Source: Algoriphagus sp. A40 (GTDB lineage Bacteria; Bacteroidota; Bacteroidia; Cytophagales; Cyclobacteriaceae). From it: a stretch of 64,000 bases of DNA. Within the stretch, counting starts at the first letter, position 1, and each line of letters starts with the position of its first letter. The stretch covers positions 1 to 64,000 of the forward strand of contig NZ_MUNY01000053.1 in NCBI RefSeq assembly GCF_002002735.1. Direction: 5' to 3'. The position numbers and the translations under genes are program-made. Under the pieces are notes generated by a model, which was not told the origin of the DNA, searched no databases, and worked only from the letters and a program-made list of their open reading frames with translations. Below are positions 1-8,688 of the stretch, one piece after another.

Positions 1-329
1 GGTGAACTATAAACACCAACTTTTGCCTGTTTCAATAGAAAATTCACAAACCCAAAATAGAAAAGTGAAATAAGAGAAAAATTTACAATGAAAAACAAAG
101 AAATTAAAATACTGAAAAACCATATAATAAGAAATAAAATATCGAAAAAATGATTTTTTCATGAATAATCAGGATTTAATTTTACTAAAATCATCTTGAT
201 AAACTTTTTATATTTTTTTTTACAATCATAAAGTGGATTTCAACTTAAAAAAAATGTATCTTGTGTTGTTGTTTTTAATTTTTTAAAAAACAGCAAGCAA
301 GTAATTAATCTTTTTATAACTAGGGAATT
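1..329. other. AT-rich stretch with no gene seen
   Basis: This stretch is very AT-rich, with many A and T runs and no open frame that looks protein-coding on either strand. It is probably the non-coding leader of the polysaccharide gene that starts at 330, or the edge of a locus that continues to the left. No clear -7 TAnnTTTG element or RNA gene was found in it. Confidence 0.5.
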
Positions 330-1070
330 ATGAATACTTTTGAATCCGAGTTTTTAGGCTATCCCATGTTCAAAGGACAGCTAATTGACATCCTTCACAA
401 AGGAAAAACCATCATCAATACCCTCAATCAGTATTCTTTTTGTTTGGCTGAGGAAGACAAAGTTTTTAAAAAGGCATTGATGAGTTCGGATGTATTGCTT
501 CCAGATGGGATTTCAATAGTCCTTTCAGCCAAGTTTTTGAGTGGTAATAGCCTTTCCAAGATTGCAGGGGCTGACTTGCATGAATTTGTCTTGAAATATT
601 TAAATAATGTTTATGGAAGCTGCTTTTACCTAGGTTCAAAAGATGAAACCATTGATGCCATAAAGGGTAAAATTGTAGAGGAATTCCCCAATGTGAGGGT
701 AAGTGGCTACTCCCCACCTTTTAAGGATCAATTTACAGATGAAGACAACCAAATCATGCTTCAAAGAATTAATGAATTCGGTCCGGATGTCCTCTTTGTG
801 GGTATGACCGCGCCAAAGCAAGAGAAGTGGGTGTTCCAAAACAAATATAAAATCCAAGCAACCTATATCTGTTCCATTGGGGCAGTATTTGACTTTTATT
901 CTGGAAAAGTAGACCGCCCTAATCAGTTTTGGGTAAAATATGGCCTAGAATGGTTTATTCGATTTATTAAGGAGCCCAAGCGGTTATGGCGAAGATACTT
1001 TCTTTATGGTGCAGTATATCTGAAGCATATAGCTGTCAACAAATTTCATAAACTGAACCCAACTATTTGA
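330..1070 (+). CDS. WecG/TagA/CpsF family glycosyltransferase
   Basis: This 246-residue protein belongs to the GT26 family, which transfers an N-acetylmannosamine-type sugar from UDP onto a lipid-linked sugar during cell-surface polysaccharide synthesis. Visible family marks are the PDG motif near residues 58-60, whose Asp matches the catalytic Asp of TagA, the K-IAGADL stretch near 78-83, and GMTAPKQEKW near 157-166. The length is normal for the family. The gene sits 23 bases ahead of a lipid-carrier sugar transferase on the same strand, so the two probably form the tail of an exopolysaccharide or O-antigen locus. The exact sugar cannot be read from sequence. Confidence 0.88.
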   Translation: MNTFESEFLGYPMFKGQLIDILHKGKTIINTLNQYSFCLAEEDKVFKKALMSSDVLLPDGISIVLSAKFLSGNSLSKIAGADLHEFVLKYLNNVYGSCFYLGSKDETIDAIKGKIVEEFPNVRVSGYSPPFKDQFTDEDNQIMLQRINEFGPDVLFVGMTAPKQEKWVFQNKYKIQATYICSIGAVFDFYSGKVDRPNQFWVKYGLEWFIRFIKEPKRLWRRYFLYGAVYLKHIAVNKFHKLNPTI

Positions 1071-1093
1071 CCTAATTTTTAAAATACAATACT

Positions 1094-1783
1094 ATGTCAC
1101 TAACTATTGAAAAGTACATTGCAATAATGAACTTTAAACAGGAGAAGGATTTTTTTATTAATTCTTATTCTCTTAATTACCTGGATTCTATTCAGGTCTA
1201 TTCCAAAAGATTTATTGATTTGTTACTCTGTAGTCTTTTTTTTGTATTCGTTGGATGGTGGTTTTTCCTAATTGTTTCAATTTGTATTGTTATTGAGTCC
1301 CGGGGGCCAGTGATATTTAAACAGTTGAGACATGGTCGGAACAATCGTCCATTTTATTGTTACAAGTTCAGGACAATGAAATATGATCCCTCGAGGAAAT
1401 TTCACCAAGCACAAAAAAATGATCCAAGAATTACTAAAGTTGGCTATTTCCTCCGAGCGACCAGTCTAGATGAACTGCCTCAGATTTTCAATATTTTTGT
1501 AGGAGAAATGTCCATAGTTGGCCCTAGGCCACATGCACTGCCTATGAATAGGGAGTATTCCGAAAAGATCGGGCGGTTTATGTGCCGACATATGGTAAAG
1601 CCTGGAATTACCGGTTTAGCTCAGGCAAAGGGATATCGAGGCGAAATAAAAGATGAAAAAGACATTCATTTTCGGCTTACTTACGATCTTTTTTATATAA
1701 AAAAGTGGAGTTTATTATTTGACTTTATGATTATCATTTTGACTATAAAGTGTTTATTGTTCAACAATGAAAAAGCCTATTAA
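1094..1783 (+). CDS. Sugar transferase (undecaprenyl-phosphate sugar phosphotransferase)
   Basis: This 229-residue protein is a bacterial sugar transferase of the WbaP/PglC/EpsL class. The class moves a sugar-1-phosphate from a nucleotide sugar to undecaprenyl phosphate, the first membrane step of a repeat-unit polysaccharide. One hydrophobic segment (about residues 40-62) precedes the catalytic core. The core shows KFRTMK, then DELPQ with its Asp-Glu pair, and GEMSIVGPRP. It is the short single-membrane-helix form, not the long form with a CoA-binding-like N domain. A second ATG twelve codons in is also possible as start. It follows the WecG-type gene closely and is followed by about 200 AT-rich bases before the convergent mnmE. 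Confidence 0.88.
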   Translation: MSLTIEKYIAIMNFKQEKDFFINSYSLNYLDSIQVYSKRFIDLLLCSLFFVFVGWWFFLIVSICIVIESRGPVIFKQLRHGRNNRPFYCYKFRTMKYDPSRKFHQAQKNDPRITKVGYFLRATSLDELPQIFNIFVGEMSIVGPRPHALPMNREYSEKIGRFMCRHMVKPGITGLAQAKGYRGEIKDEKDIHFRLTYDLFYIKKWSLLFDFMIIILTIKCLLFNNEKAY

Positions 1784-1980
1784 ATAAATAATGTTCAGAA
1801 AATAGTAATGTAAGTATTTTTTTAAATAACATTTTTTTATTTATTTTCTTATCTTATTAAGGTTAAATACCCGAATAAAACCTAAAAAAGTGCTACTTAT
1901 AACTCTAGAAGATTGTACACTTTTGATTAATTGTAAAACTATTTGATTATTAAAAATTCGATATAATGGTCAAATAAAGC

Positions 1981-3363
1981 TTACTTCCCGATACAAAATT
2001 TCGAAAAAATATTGGCCAAAAGGTCGTCTGTCGTCACTTCTCCGGTTATATCGCCGAGGTAGTGCAAGGCTCTTCGGATATCCATTGCCAAAAAATCATT
2101 GGTCACTTCCTGGTCAAGGCCGCTCAAGACATCGAGTAGGGACTCCCTGGTTTTGGTCAGGCTATCATAGTGACGCACATTGGTGACTATGGTGTTTCCA
2201 GTCCGGAATTTATCCAGATTGACGAGTTCCAGGACTCGGGATTTCAGTCCTTCCAGGTTTTCTTTTTTGCCTGCGGAAATGAAAATAGTGTCCGGATGCT
2301 TGACTTTTAATTCACTGATTATGTTCTCTTTGGCCTTATCAGTCTTATTTGCAACTTTCAGAAAAGGAACACCAAGATTTTCCAGTTTATTGATGTCCCG
2401 ATTGATCTCTATCAGATCTGTATCACTGAGGTCAAAAAGGTATAGGATCAAGGAAGCGGTTTTCATTTTCTCCTGAGTTCGGCTCACTCCAATGGCTTCA
2501 ATGGTATCGGTCGTTTCACGCAATCCCGCCGTATCGATAAACCGGAAGATGACCCCACCAATGCTGATTTCATCTTCGATAAAATCTCTTGTGGTGCCGG
2601 CAATTTCAGATACAATCGCTTTTTCTTCATTGAGCAGGGCATTGAGAAGCGTGGATTTACCGGCATTGGGCTTGCCTGCAATCACGGTCGGGACCCCGTT
2701 TTTGATCACATTGCCCAAGTCAAAGCTGAGAATGAGTTCTTCAACAATCCTTAAAATCCGCTCAACCAAAACCCGAAGGTCATCCCGACTGGCGAATTCC
2801 ACATCTTCCTCTGTAAAATCGAGTTCCAATTCAATCATGGAAGCAAAATGGATCAGTTGGTTTCTAAGTACCTGAATTTCCGAACTGAAGCCTCCACGCA
2901 TTTGACTCAGCGCGGCCTGATGGCTGGTTTCGGAATCTGCGTGGATCAAATCGGCAACGGCCTCAGCTTGCGCTAAATCAAACTGACCGTGGAGAAATGC
3001 ACGCTGAGTGAATTCTCCGGGCTTTGCCGGACGGATTCCTTTACGTATGAAAAGTTTCAGGACCTGATTGATGATGTAAGATGATCCGTGGGTGGAGATT
3101 TCCACCACATTTTCCTTGGTAAATGATTTTGGAGCCTTAAAAATGGAAACCAAAACTTCATCGATTATTTTTTCTCCGTCCCGGATGGTACCGAAATGGA
3201 TGGTATGCGATGGCTGATTTTCAAGATTTTTTCCAAAGAAAACTTCATTGGTGACTTTAATGGCGTCTTTTCCGGAGAGACGAATGACTGCAATCGCTCC
3301 GACACCCTGTGGAGTGGCCAAGGCGATGATGGTGTCTTCGCGTTCGGCGAGGCTAAAACTCAT
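1981..3363 (-). CDS. mnmE: tRNA uridine-5-carboxymethylaminomethyl(34) synthesis GTPase MnmE
   Basis: MnmE works with MnmG to place the carboxymethylaminomethyl group on U34 of certain tRNAs. The 460-residue protein has the N-terminal folate-binding domain (about 1-120), a helical part, and an inserted G domain (about 220-375) with GKPNAGKS, TTRD, DTAG and NKTD motifs. It ends in the CIGK motif that carries the conserved Cys. The length is standard. Its start overlaps the stop of the upstream thioredoxin gene by four bases, so translation is probably coupled, and it lies at the far end of the metal-transport gene run. Whether it also has its own promoter cannot be seen. Confidence 0.96.
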   Translation of the reverse strand: MSFSLAEREDTIIALATPQGVGAIAVIRLSGKDAIKVTNEVFFGKNLENQPSHTIHFGTIRDGEKIIDEVLVSIFKAPKSFTKENVVEISTHGSSYIINQVLKLFIRKGIRPAKPGEFTQRAFLHGQFDLAQAEAVADLIHADSETSHQAALSQMRGGFSSEIQVLRNQLIHFASMIELELDFTEEDVEFASRDDLRVLVERILRIVEELILSFDLGNVIKNGVPTVIAGKPNAGKSTLLNALLNEEKAIVSEIAGTTRDFIEDEISIGGVIFRFIDTAGLRETTDTIEAIGVSRTQEKMKTASLILYLFDLSDTDLIEINRDINKLENLGVPFLKVANKTDKAKENIISELKVKHPDTIFISAGKKENLEGLKSRVLELVNLDKFRTGNTIVTNVRHYDSLTKTRESLLDVLSGLDQEVTNDFLAMDIRRALHYLGDITGEVTTDDLLANIFSKFCIGK

Positions 3364-3815
3364 GGTTTGGGCTTGAAAGCTTTTTCGATCAATTCGTTGA
3401 GACCGGCCAAAAACTCAGCGGGTTGTCTATAGCCCGGGAGTTGGGCAATATTTTGGAGTTTGGGTTCGATCACCACAAAATTCGGATAGGAGCGAACCCG
3501 CATTGCAGCTGCCATTTCGGCTTCGTTGTAGGTTTTGCCCATAAATTCGAAGGTGCGATTGGTATCCTCGGCATTTAACTTGACCGCATAAAAATTGGTA
3601 TTGATGTAGGCAATGACCTTCGGGTCGGTGAATGTTTCTTTATCCATCTTTTTGCACCAGCCACACCAATCGGTATATACGTCCACCAGTAGCATTTTGG
3701 GACTTTTTGCATTGGCATCAATTGCCTCCTCAAATTTCATCCATTGGATCTGATCCTGGGCTAATAGTGGAAAGCTCAACAAAACAGCAAATACAAACAG
3801 GCAGAAATATTTCAT
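3360..3815 (-). CDS. Secreted thioredoxin-fold protein (DUF255/thioredoxin_7-like)
   Basis: This 151-residue protein has a signal peptide (residues 1-19, cut after LLAQ), so it acts in the periplasm or is exported. The active-site motif is WCGWCKK, with the redox cysteines at 51 and 54, and a cis-proline motif (SYPNF) lies near residue 112. That fits a thiol-disulfide oxidoreductase or reductase. It starts 12 bases after the second metal permease and overlaps mnmE by four bases, so it sits inside the metal-transport run. A role in keeping exported metal-uptake proteins reduced is possible but is inference from position only. Confidence 0.85.
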   Translation of the reverse strand: MKYFCLFVFAVLLSFPLLAQDQIQWMKFEEAIDANAKSPKMLLVDVYTDWCGWCKKMDKETFTDPKVIAYINTNFYAVKLNAEDTNRTFEFMGKTYNEAEMAAAMRVRSYPNFVVIEPKLQNIAQLPGYRQPAEFLAGLNELIEKAFKPKP

Positions 3816-3827
3816 TTTTTGGAACTT

Positions 3828-4724
3828 TCAAATTTCAAACGGCTGAGGGGACTTAGAAGTTCCTATCAGCCAAATCGGTTTTTTGCTGTGAATCAGGACA
3901 GAAATTCCAAAGAAAATCCCAGCAACTGTTACCATCATCCCTGCAATCGAGCTGTCAAACCAATAGGCAAGATAATAACCCAGAAGTGCAATTAAAATTC
4001 CTAAACCTCCGGTTAGTTTCAGAAGAGGCATCAGACTTTTAGTCCAAAGAAAAGCTGTAACAGGCGGAACCACCAAAAGCGCAACCACCAAAATTGCTCC
4101 GACAGACTCGAAGCTACTCACGGTGGTATAGGAAACAATGCTCATCAAGGCCAGGTTGATTCCTTTGGAAGGAATACCCATCACAGAGCTGAAGTTTTCA
4201 TCGAAGCTTGTCAGGATCAATTCTTTAAATAACAGATAGATAAATCCGACCACAAAAAAGAAATTCAATCCCGCCAGCCAGGTAATTCTTGGCCCGAGAT
4301 TCATACCGTTTTTTGTGATCCAACTGTCAATAGGGAGGTAGGCGATTTCACCGTAAAGCACGCATTCCTGATCCAAATCCACCTTGTAAGCTAATAGATT
4401 AATCAGAATAATTCCCACCGCGAAAAGTAAAGTGAAAGTAATTCCAATCGAGGCATCGAGTTGGACTCTGGCTTTTTTGCGAAGCCAGTCAATCATCAGC
4501 GTCGCAAGAATTCCCAACAATCCTGCCCCGATAATTACTTCAAGGCTTCTCTGGCTTCCGGATACAAAGTAGCCGATGACAATACCGGGAAGGACTGCGT
4601 GGGATATCGCGTCTCCGGTCATGGACATTTTGCGGAGCATCATAAAGACGCCCAAAAATCCACAGGAAACCGCAATCAGGGATCCTGTGAAAATGATCAA
4701 AAAAGCGTTGCTATCGAAGGTCAT
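3828..4724 (-). CDS. Metal ABC transporter permease (MntD/TroD/YtgD-like)
   Basis: This is a 298-residue integral membrane protein of the ABC-3 (ZnuB/TroC-D/MntB) family, with about eight hydrophobic segments across the full length. It forms the inner-membrane channel with the neighbouring permease for Mn, Fe or Zn uptake. The motif GDAISHAVLPGIVIGY near the N terminus is typical of the family. The ATG at 4724 was chosen because the residues upstream are charged and lie within the preceding gene; a longer start at 4799 is less likely. It overlaps the upstream permease-repressor fusion by 14 bases, so the two are probably made together. Unlike its partner it has no added cytoplasmic domain. 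Confidence 0.9.
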   Translation of the reverse strand: MTFDSNAFLIIFTGSLIAVSCGFLGVFMMLRKMSMTGDAISHAVLPGIVIGYFVSGSQRSLEVIIGAGLLGILATLMIDWLRKKARVQLDASIGITFTLLFAVGIILINLLAYKVDLDQECVLYGEIAYLPIDSWITKNGMNLGPRITWLAGLNFFFVVGFIYLLFKELILTSFDENFSSVMGIPSKGINLALMSIVSYTTVSSFESVGAILVVALLVVPPVTAFLWTKSLMPLLKLTGGLGILIALLGYYLAYWFDSSIAGMMVTVAGIFFGISVLIHSKKPIWLIGTSKSPQPFEI

Positions 4725-6006
4725 GGTTTTCTCGGGGGATAGTTTCCTGGTGTGGGTCAAGGGCAGGATAATTGAGTCTTTTCTCCAGAAGTGCTTCAAG
4801 CTCCGGTGTGATCAAATGCTCCAGTTTTTCGGCTGAATCATGGACGTGATCAGGAGCGATATTCATGGACTCATTGAGGTACAATTCCCAAAGTCTATGA
4901 AGCCGGACAATTCGCATTCCTTCGGAAATCCCACTTTCTGTAAGACTTATAAGTGATTGATTTGTAGCAATGAAATTATTTTTTGATAAACCGGAGATTG
5001 AGTGGTTTGTTGCAGCTTTTTGGTAGGGGTAGAGCTGATAGATTTCGGCAATGGTCAGGCCGGATTTGCCATTTTCTTTGGCCTTATACAAAGCCTTCAT
5101 CAGGTGATCACGATGGGTTTTTCGAAGGTATTTTCTTCGAGCAAAATACCGGAAAATGATCCCGCTTTTCGGAGAAATCAAAAATGAAATCAAAGCAAAA
5201 AGCGAAAGAAAAACCACGACCCAAGGACCTGTTGGCATCTGGGGAAGAACAAAAGAAACATAGGTACCGAGAATTCCTGAAAGCACTGAAAAAAGTGCTG
5301 CAAGGATCAAAAGCGGATTCAACCGGTCTGTCCAGAATCTGGCAGCTGCTCCCGGAGTAATCAATAAAGCCGCCATCAGGACCACACCTATCGCCTGGAT
5401 TCCGATTACAACTGCTAATATCATCAGGACATTAAACAGAAAGGAAATCGACTTCATCGGAAATCCGATCGCCTTTCCATATTCAGGATCAAATACCATC
5501 AGCCTGAATTCCTTCAATAAAATTGTCAAAACCAAAATTATCACCAAGGATAATCCTCCGTACAGCATCAAGTCGGCCTCCGAAATCCCGATGGCATTGC
5601 CGAAAATGAAGGAATTCAATCCGGCAATTTCCGGATTTCCGCTTTTTTGGAGAGCGGTCAGCAGTACGATCCCAAAACCGAAAAACACCGAAAGAATCGT
5701 GGCGATGATCGTGTCTTCGCTGAGTTTGGTATTTCTTTTCAACCAGGAACTCATAAATGTGGCCACTGCTCCAGACAAAAATGCGCCGGATACGATATAG
5801 ACGGGATTTTTTTCCCCGGCCACCATAAAGCCCAGACAGATCCCAGGCAGTACCGCATGGGAGATGGCATCACCCAACAGGGCTTTTTTGTCCAGAAATG
5901 AAAAAGTACCCACATAGGCTGATCCTACACCCAATAGGGTGATACCCAACACCACCCAGGCGATAGATGGATCCTGAAATGTGAAGAAGTAGACAAAATC
6001 TTCCAT
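4711..6006 (-). CDS. Metal ABC transporter permease fused to a DtxR/MntR-type repressor domain (YtgCR-like)
   Basis: The first 285 or so of the 431 residues form an ABC-3 permease with about eight hydrophobic helices and the GDAISHAVLPGICLG motif. Residues about 300-431 are cytoplasmic and resemble a whole DtxR/MntR unit: a winged-helix part followed by a dimerisation and metal-binding part. The latter reads HRLWELYL, then VHDSAEKLEHL, then LNYPALDPH. It keeps the His and Glu of HRLWE and the His, Glu, Glu-His of VHxxxExxEH that serve as metal ligands in this family. It lines up closely with the free regulator at 7701-8363. The layout matches chlamydial YtgCR, a permease whose repressor part is released by cleavage (known for Chlamydia; inference here). 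Confidence 0.9.
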   Translation of the reverse strand: MEDFVYFFTFQDPSIAWVVLGITLLGVGSAYVGTFSFLDKKALLGDAISHAVLPGICLGFMVAGEKNPVYIVSGAFLSGAVATFMSSWLKRNTKLSEDTIIATILSVFFGFGIVLLTALQKSGNPEIAGLNSFIFGNAIGISEADLMLYGGLSLVIILVLTILLKEFRLMVFDPEYGKAIGFPMKSISFLFNVLMILAVVIGIQAIGVVLMAALLITPGAAARFWTDRLNPLLILAALFSVLSGILGTYVSFVLPQMPTGPWVVVFLSLFALISFLISPKSGIIFRYFARRKYLRKTHRDHLMKALYKAKENGKSGLTIAEIYQLYPYQKAATNHSISGLSKNNFIATNQSLISLTESGISEGMRIVRLHRLWELYLNESMNIAPDHVHDSAEKLEHLITPELEALLEKRLNYPALDPHQETIPRENHDLR

Positions 6007-6007
6007 A

Positions 6008-6796
6008 TCAGCTCTTAAGTGGGTTGAAGTCTTTTTGACGGATCAAATCAGTAACCCTGGTGAGCAAATTGAGCTTTCCTCCGTAAGTTTTCCGGAGCAT
6101 ATCTTCGTTCATTACCAACTCTTTGGGCCCGGAAGCCACCAAATGAAGGTTGAGCATGATCAGCCAATCGAAGAAATTCATAGCAGAATGGATGTCATGG
6201 TGAACCACGATGACTGTTTTGCCGGCGGCAGTCATTTCTTGTAACAAATGAAAAATGGCCGTTTCAGTTGACATATCCACTCCGGCAAAAGGTTCGTCCA
6301 TCAGGTAAAGGTCAGCTTCCTGCGCCAAGGCACGGGCGATGAAAACCCGCTGTTGTTGGCCTCCGGAAAGCTCGGAAATCTGCCTGCCTACAAATCCGCT
6401 CATGCCAACCTGCTCCAGGCTTTTCATAGCCAGATCTTTTTCTTTTTTCCCCGGACGGCGGAAAAGCCCAAGTTTTCCATAGGTCCCCATCATCACCACA
6501 TCGAGGACAGAGGCAGGAAAATTCCAATCCACAGATTCACGTTGCGGGACATAACTGATCCGCGACCTGACCTCATTCAAAGGCTTGTCAAAAACCTTCA
6601 CGAAGCCTGAAGTGGGAGCGATCAGGCCCATGATTGCTTTGATCAAAGTGGATTTTCCCGCACCGTTTGGTCCTAAGATCCCCACGAGATTTCCGGCAGG
6701 AAGACTTAAATCCACATTCCATAAAACCGGATTTTGATCGTAACTGACAGTGAGATCGTGAATTTCAAGAATTGGGTTTTCTACTTGTGTGATCAT
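6008..6796 (-). CDS. Metal ABC transporter ATP-binding protein (MntB/TroB/YtgB-like)
   Basis: This 262-residue ATPase powers the metal importer. It shows Walker A GPNGAGKST, the Q-loop YVPQRESVDWNFP typical of Mn/Zn/Fe importers of the TroB class, the signature LSGGQQQR, Walker B LYLMDEPFAGVD, and the H-loop VHHD. Its length is typical. It overlaps the substrate-binding protein gene upstream by four bases and is one base from the permease fusion downstream, so it belongs to the same transcript. Confidence 0.94.
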   Translation of the reverse strand: MITQVENPILEIHDLTVSYDQNPVLWNVDLSLPAGNLVGILGPNGAGKSTLIKAIMGLIAPTSGFVKVFDKPLNEVRSRISYVPQRESVDWNFPASVLDVVMMGTYGKLGLFRRPGKKEKDLAMKSLEQVGMSGFVGRQISELSGGQQQRVFIARALAQEADLYLMDEPFAGVDMSTETAIFHLLQEMTAAGKTVIVVHHDIHSAMNFFDWLIMLNLHLVASGPKELVMNEDMLRKTYGGKLNLLTRVTDLIRQKDFNPLKS

Positions 6797-7704
6797 TTCA
6801 AGAGGTTTTTGTAAATGATTTCGAGATTGGTTTTTACCATTCCGATATAGGTTCCTGCGGGAGTTCCAACTGCATCGAGACTGTCTGTATAGAGTGGGCC
6901 GGCGAGTTTGACCTGATGGTTTTTTTCTGCTGCGCCTGCAGCCACTGCCCGGATGGCTTTGGGTGAAATGGTCTGTTCGGCAAAAATGGCCTTGACATGA
7001 TTCACCTGCACGAGCTCAATCAATTCGGTCAAGTCCCGAAGTCCGGGTTCACTTAGCGTGGAAAGTCCCTGAAGGGATTTGACTTCAAGCTGATAGGCTT
7101 TTCCAAAATAGGCAAAAGCATCGTGAGCTGTCACCAACACCTGACTTGTTGACCGGAGTTCATTGACTTTGAGTCGGACCTCTGTGTCGAGGGCGGTAAG
7201 TTGATTTAGATATAATGCTGAATTGGATTCAATCACTGACTTCCATTCAGGTTTCCAGCGGATTATCTCTGTTGAAGTGTAGTTCATTGCTGTTGACCAA
7301 AGGTTAACATCGAACCAAATGTGCGGATCTACGCTATGTGCTTCCGGTCCCGAGCGGATAAGTTGTTCTTTTGGAAGGCCTTGGGAGATGTCAATCAAGG
7401 TTTGACTGAAAGCCAATTTTTCAAAAATCTCCGTCATTTTTCCTTCCAGGTACAAGCCGTGATAAACGACCAAATCTGCATTGGTCAACAGATCCAAATC
7501 CCTAACTGATGCTTTGTATAAATGCGGGTCGACTCCGGCTGGCATGAGAGCAATAACATCTGCCCTGTCACCCACCAGGTTTTTGATGCCGTCAGCCAAA
7601 ATACTGGTGGTGGCCACAATCATCGGTTTTTCCCTGTTCTCTTTGGAATCTGACTTGCAGGAAGCCAAAAACAAGAGTAGAAAGAGGCTAATCAGGCATT
7701 TCAT
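6793..7704 (-). CDS. Metal ABC transporter substrate-binding lipoprotein (MntA/TroA/ZnuA-like)
   Basis: This 303-residue protein has a lipoprotein signal peptide with lipobox LASC (Cys at residue 16), so it is anchored in the membrane facing the periplasm. It is a cluster A-I metal-binding protein. Candidate metal ligands are the His of DPHLYK, the His of DPHIWFD, the His of TAHDAFAYFG and an acidic residue in the C lobe near YTDSLD. It lacks the long His-rich loop seen in many ZnuA proteins, which leans towards Mn or Fe rather than Zn, but that is weak evidence. It overlaps its neighbours on both sides by four bases, so the gene is translationally coupled to mntR and to the ATPase. Confidence 0.92.
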   Translation of the reverse strand: MKCLISLFLLLFLASCKSDSKENREKPMIVATTSILADGIKNLVGDRADVIALMPAGVDPHLYKASVRDLDLLTNADLVVYHGLYLEGKMTEIFEKLAFSQTLIDISQGLPKEQLIRSGPEAHSVDPHIWFDVNLWSTAMNYTSTEIIRWKPEWKSVIESNSALYLNQLTALDTEVRLKVNELRSTSQVLVTAHDAFAYFGKAYQLEVKSLQGLSTLSEPGLRDLTELIELVQVNHVKAIFAEQTISPKAIRAVAAGAAEKNHQVKLAGPLYTDSLDAVGTPAGTYIGMVKTNLEIIYKNLLK

Positions 7705-8363
7705 GACTGCAAAACCAATATGTTTCCTGCCACATCTTTAGACATGAAGAGGGTCTTTTTCTGGTCAACCAGAATTTCCAAGGATCCGTCAAACTCTACT
7801 TTGTCCAGAACCTTGATCCTTGCACCGATATAGGCCCCGACCTTGTCCAGATATCTGAGAAAAGCAGCTGAGCTGTCTTTGACGGCCACGATTTGTCCTG
7901 TTTGGTCAATATCCATTTCATTGAGTTGAACCCTCGGTCTGGATCTGACATCACCAAACTCATCCGGAATCGGATCTCCGTGCGGATCAAACTTGGGGTA
8001 ATTCAGGTAGGAATCAAGGCGCTGGATCAAAAGGGTGGAGTGGATATGCTCCAATTGCTCCGCGACTTCATGCACCTCGTCCCAGGCAAAATTTAACTTT
8101 TCGACCAAAAACACTTCCCAAAGGCGGTGCTTTCTGATGGTCTGTAGAGCATGTCTTTTCCCGGTTTCGGTGATCTGCAAACCGTAATATTTCCGGTATT
8201 CGATGACTTCCTTTTCTCCCAACTTTCTCAGCATGTCACTTACTGAGGCGGCCTTGGTATTCATTTCAGCCGCGATGTCATTGGTGGACACACTCTTTTT
8301 TCCACCATCGGAGAGGTGGTAGATCGCTTTGAGGTAATTCTCTTCTGCGGTTGTTAAATCCAT
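7701..8363 (-). CDS. DtxR/MntR family metal-dependent transcriptional regulator
   Basis: This 220-residue regulator has an N-terminal winged helix (1-65), a dimerisation and metal-binding domain (66-140; KHRLWEVFL and VHEVAEQLEHI) and a C-terminal SH3-like FeoA domain (about 150-220). The position of DtxR Cys102 is Glu, as in MntR, which favours Mn sensing (known trend). As first gene of the run it probably represses its own operon when metal is plentiful. A palindrome overlapping the promoter lies about 40 bases upstream. Its stop overlaps the lipoprotein gene by four bases. Confidence 0.93.
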   Translation of the reverse strand: MDLTTAEENYLKAIYHLSDGGKKSVSTNDIAAEMNTKAASVSDMLRKLGEKEVIEYRKYYGLQITETGKRHALQTIRKHRLWEVFLVEKLNFAWDEVHEVAEQLEHIHSTLLIQRLDSYLNYPKFDPHGDPIPDEFGDVRSRPRVQLNEMDIDQTGQIVAVKDSSAAFLRYLDKVGAYIGARIKVLDKVEFDGSLEILVDQKKTLFMSKDVAGNILVLQS

Positions 8364-8387
8364 TGCTCTTCATTTTCAATAATGAGT

Positions 8388-8419
8388 CAAATATAAAAAA
8401 TAATTTAGATATAGCTAAA
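8388..8419 (-). promoter_or_regulatory. Promoter with overlapping MntR-type palindromic operator
   Basis: On the minus strand, a -7 element TATATTTG (8395-8388) matches TAnnTTTG exactly. A -33-like TTTA lies 20 bases upstream. The -33 and part of the spacer are covered by the palindrome at 8404-8419, plus strand TTTAGATATAGCTAAA, with five-base arms TTTAG/CTAAA and 14 of 16 positions symmetric. The start codon of the regulator is at 8363. The position suits repression by steric block. The link to this regulator is inference from location and symmetry. Confidence 0.6.
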
Positions 8420-8688
8420 AATAAATTTCATAAGAGCTAAATCACCTGTGGAAAACCCAATTTCAAATGTGTTTTCGAAATTAGGCATGTCTAAATAAAT
8501 GATTCGAGCGGCATAAATAATGCTTTAATTGGCTTAAAAACAGTTATTTATGTCCAGAAGAATTGATCGATGTGATGTAGAAAAACAAAAAAAAACCAGT
8601 TTCCATTATTGGAAAATGAGTGTAAAAAAGGGGAGGGGAGTGGAAAACTTTCCACACTTATCCACCTTGAAGTGGGAAGAAATCGGTT
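8420..8688. other. Intergenic stretch behind the glycosyltransferase gene
   Basis: Apart from the promoter and operator at its left end, this region holds no gene. A weak hairpin TTTCC/GGAAA near 8600-8615, followed on the minus strand by a T-rich run, could end transcription of the glycosyltransferase gene. Another half-site-like GAGCTAAAT occurs near 8434. Confidence 0.4.
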
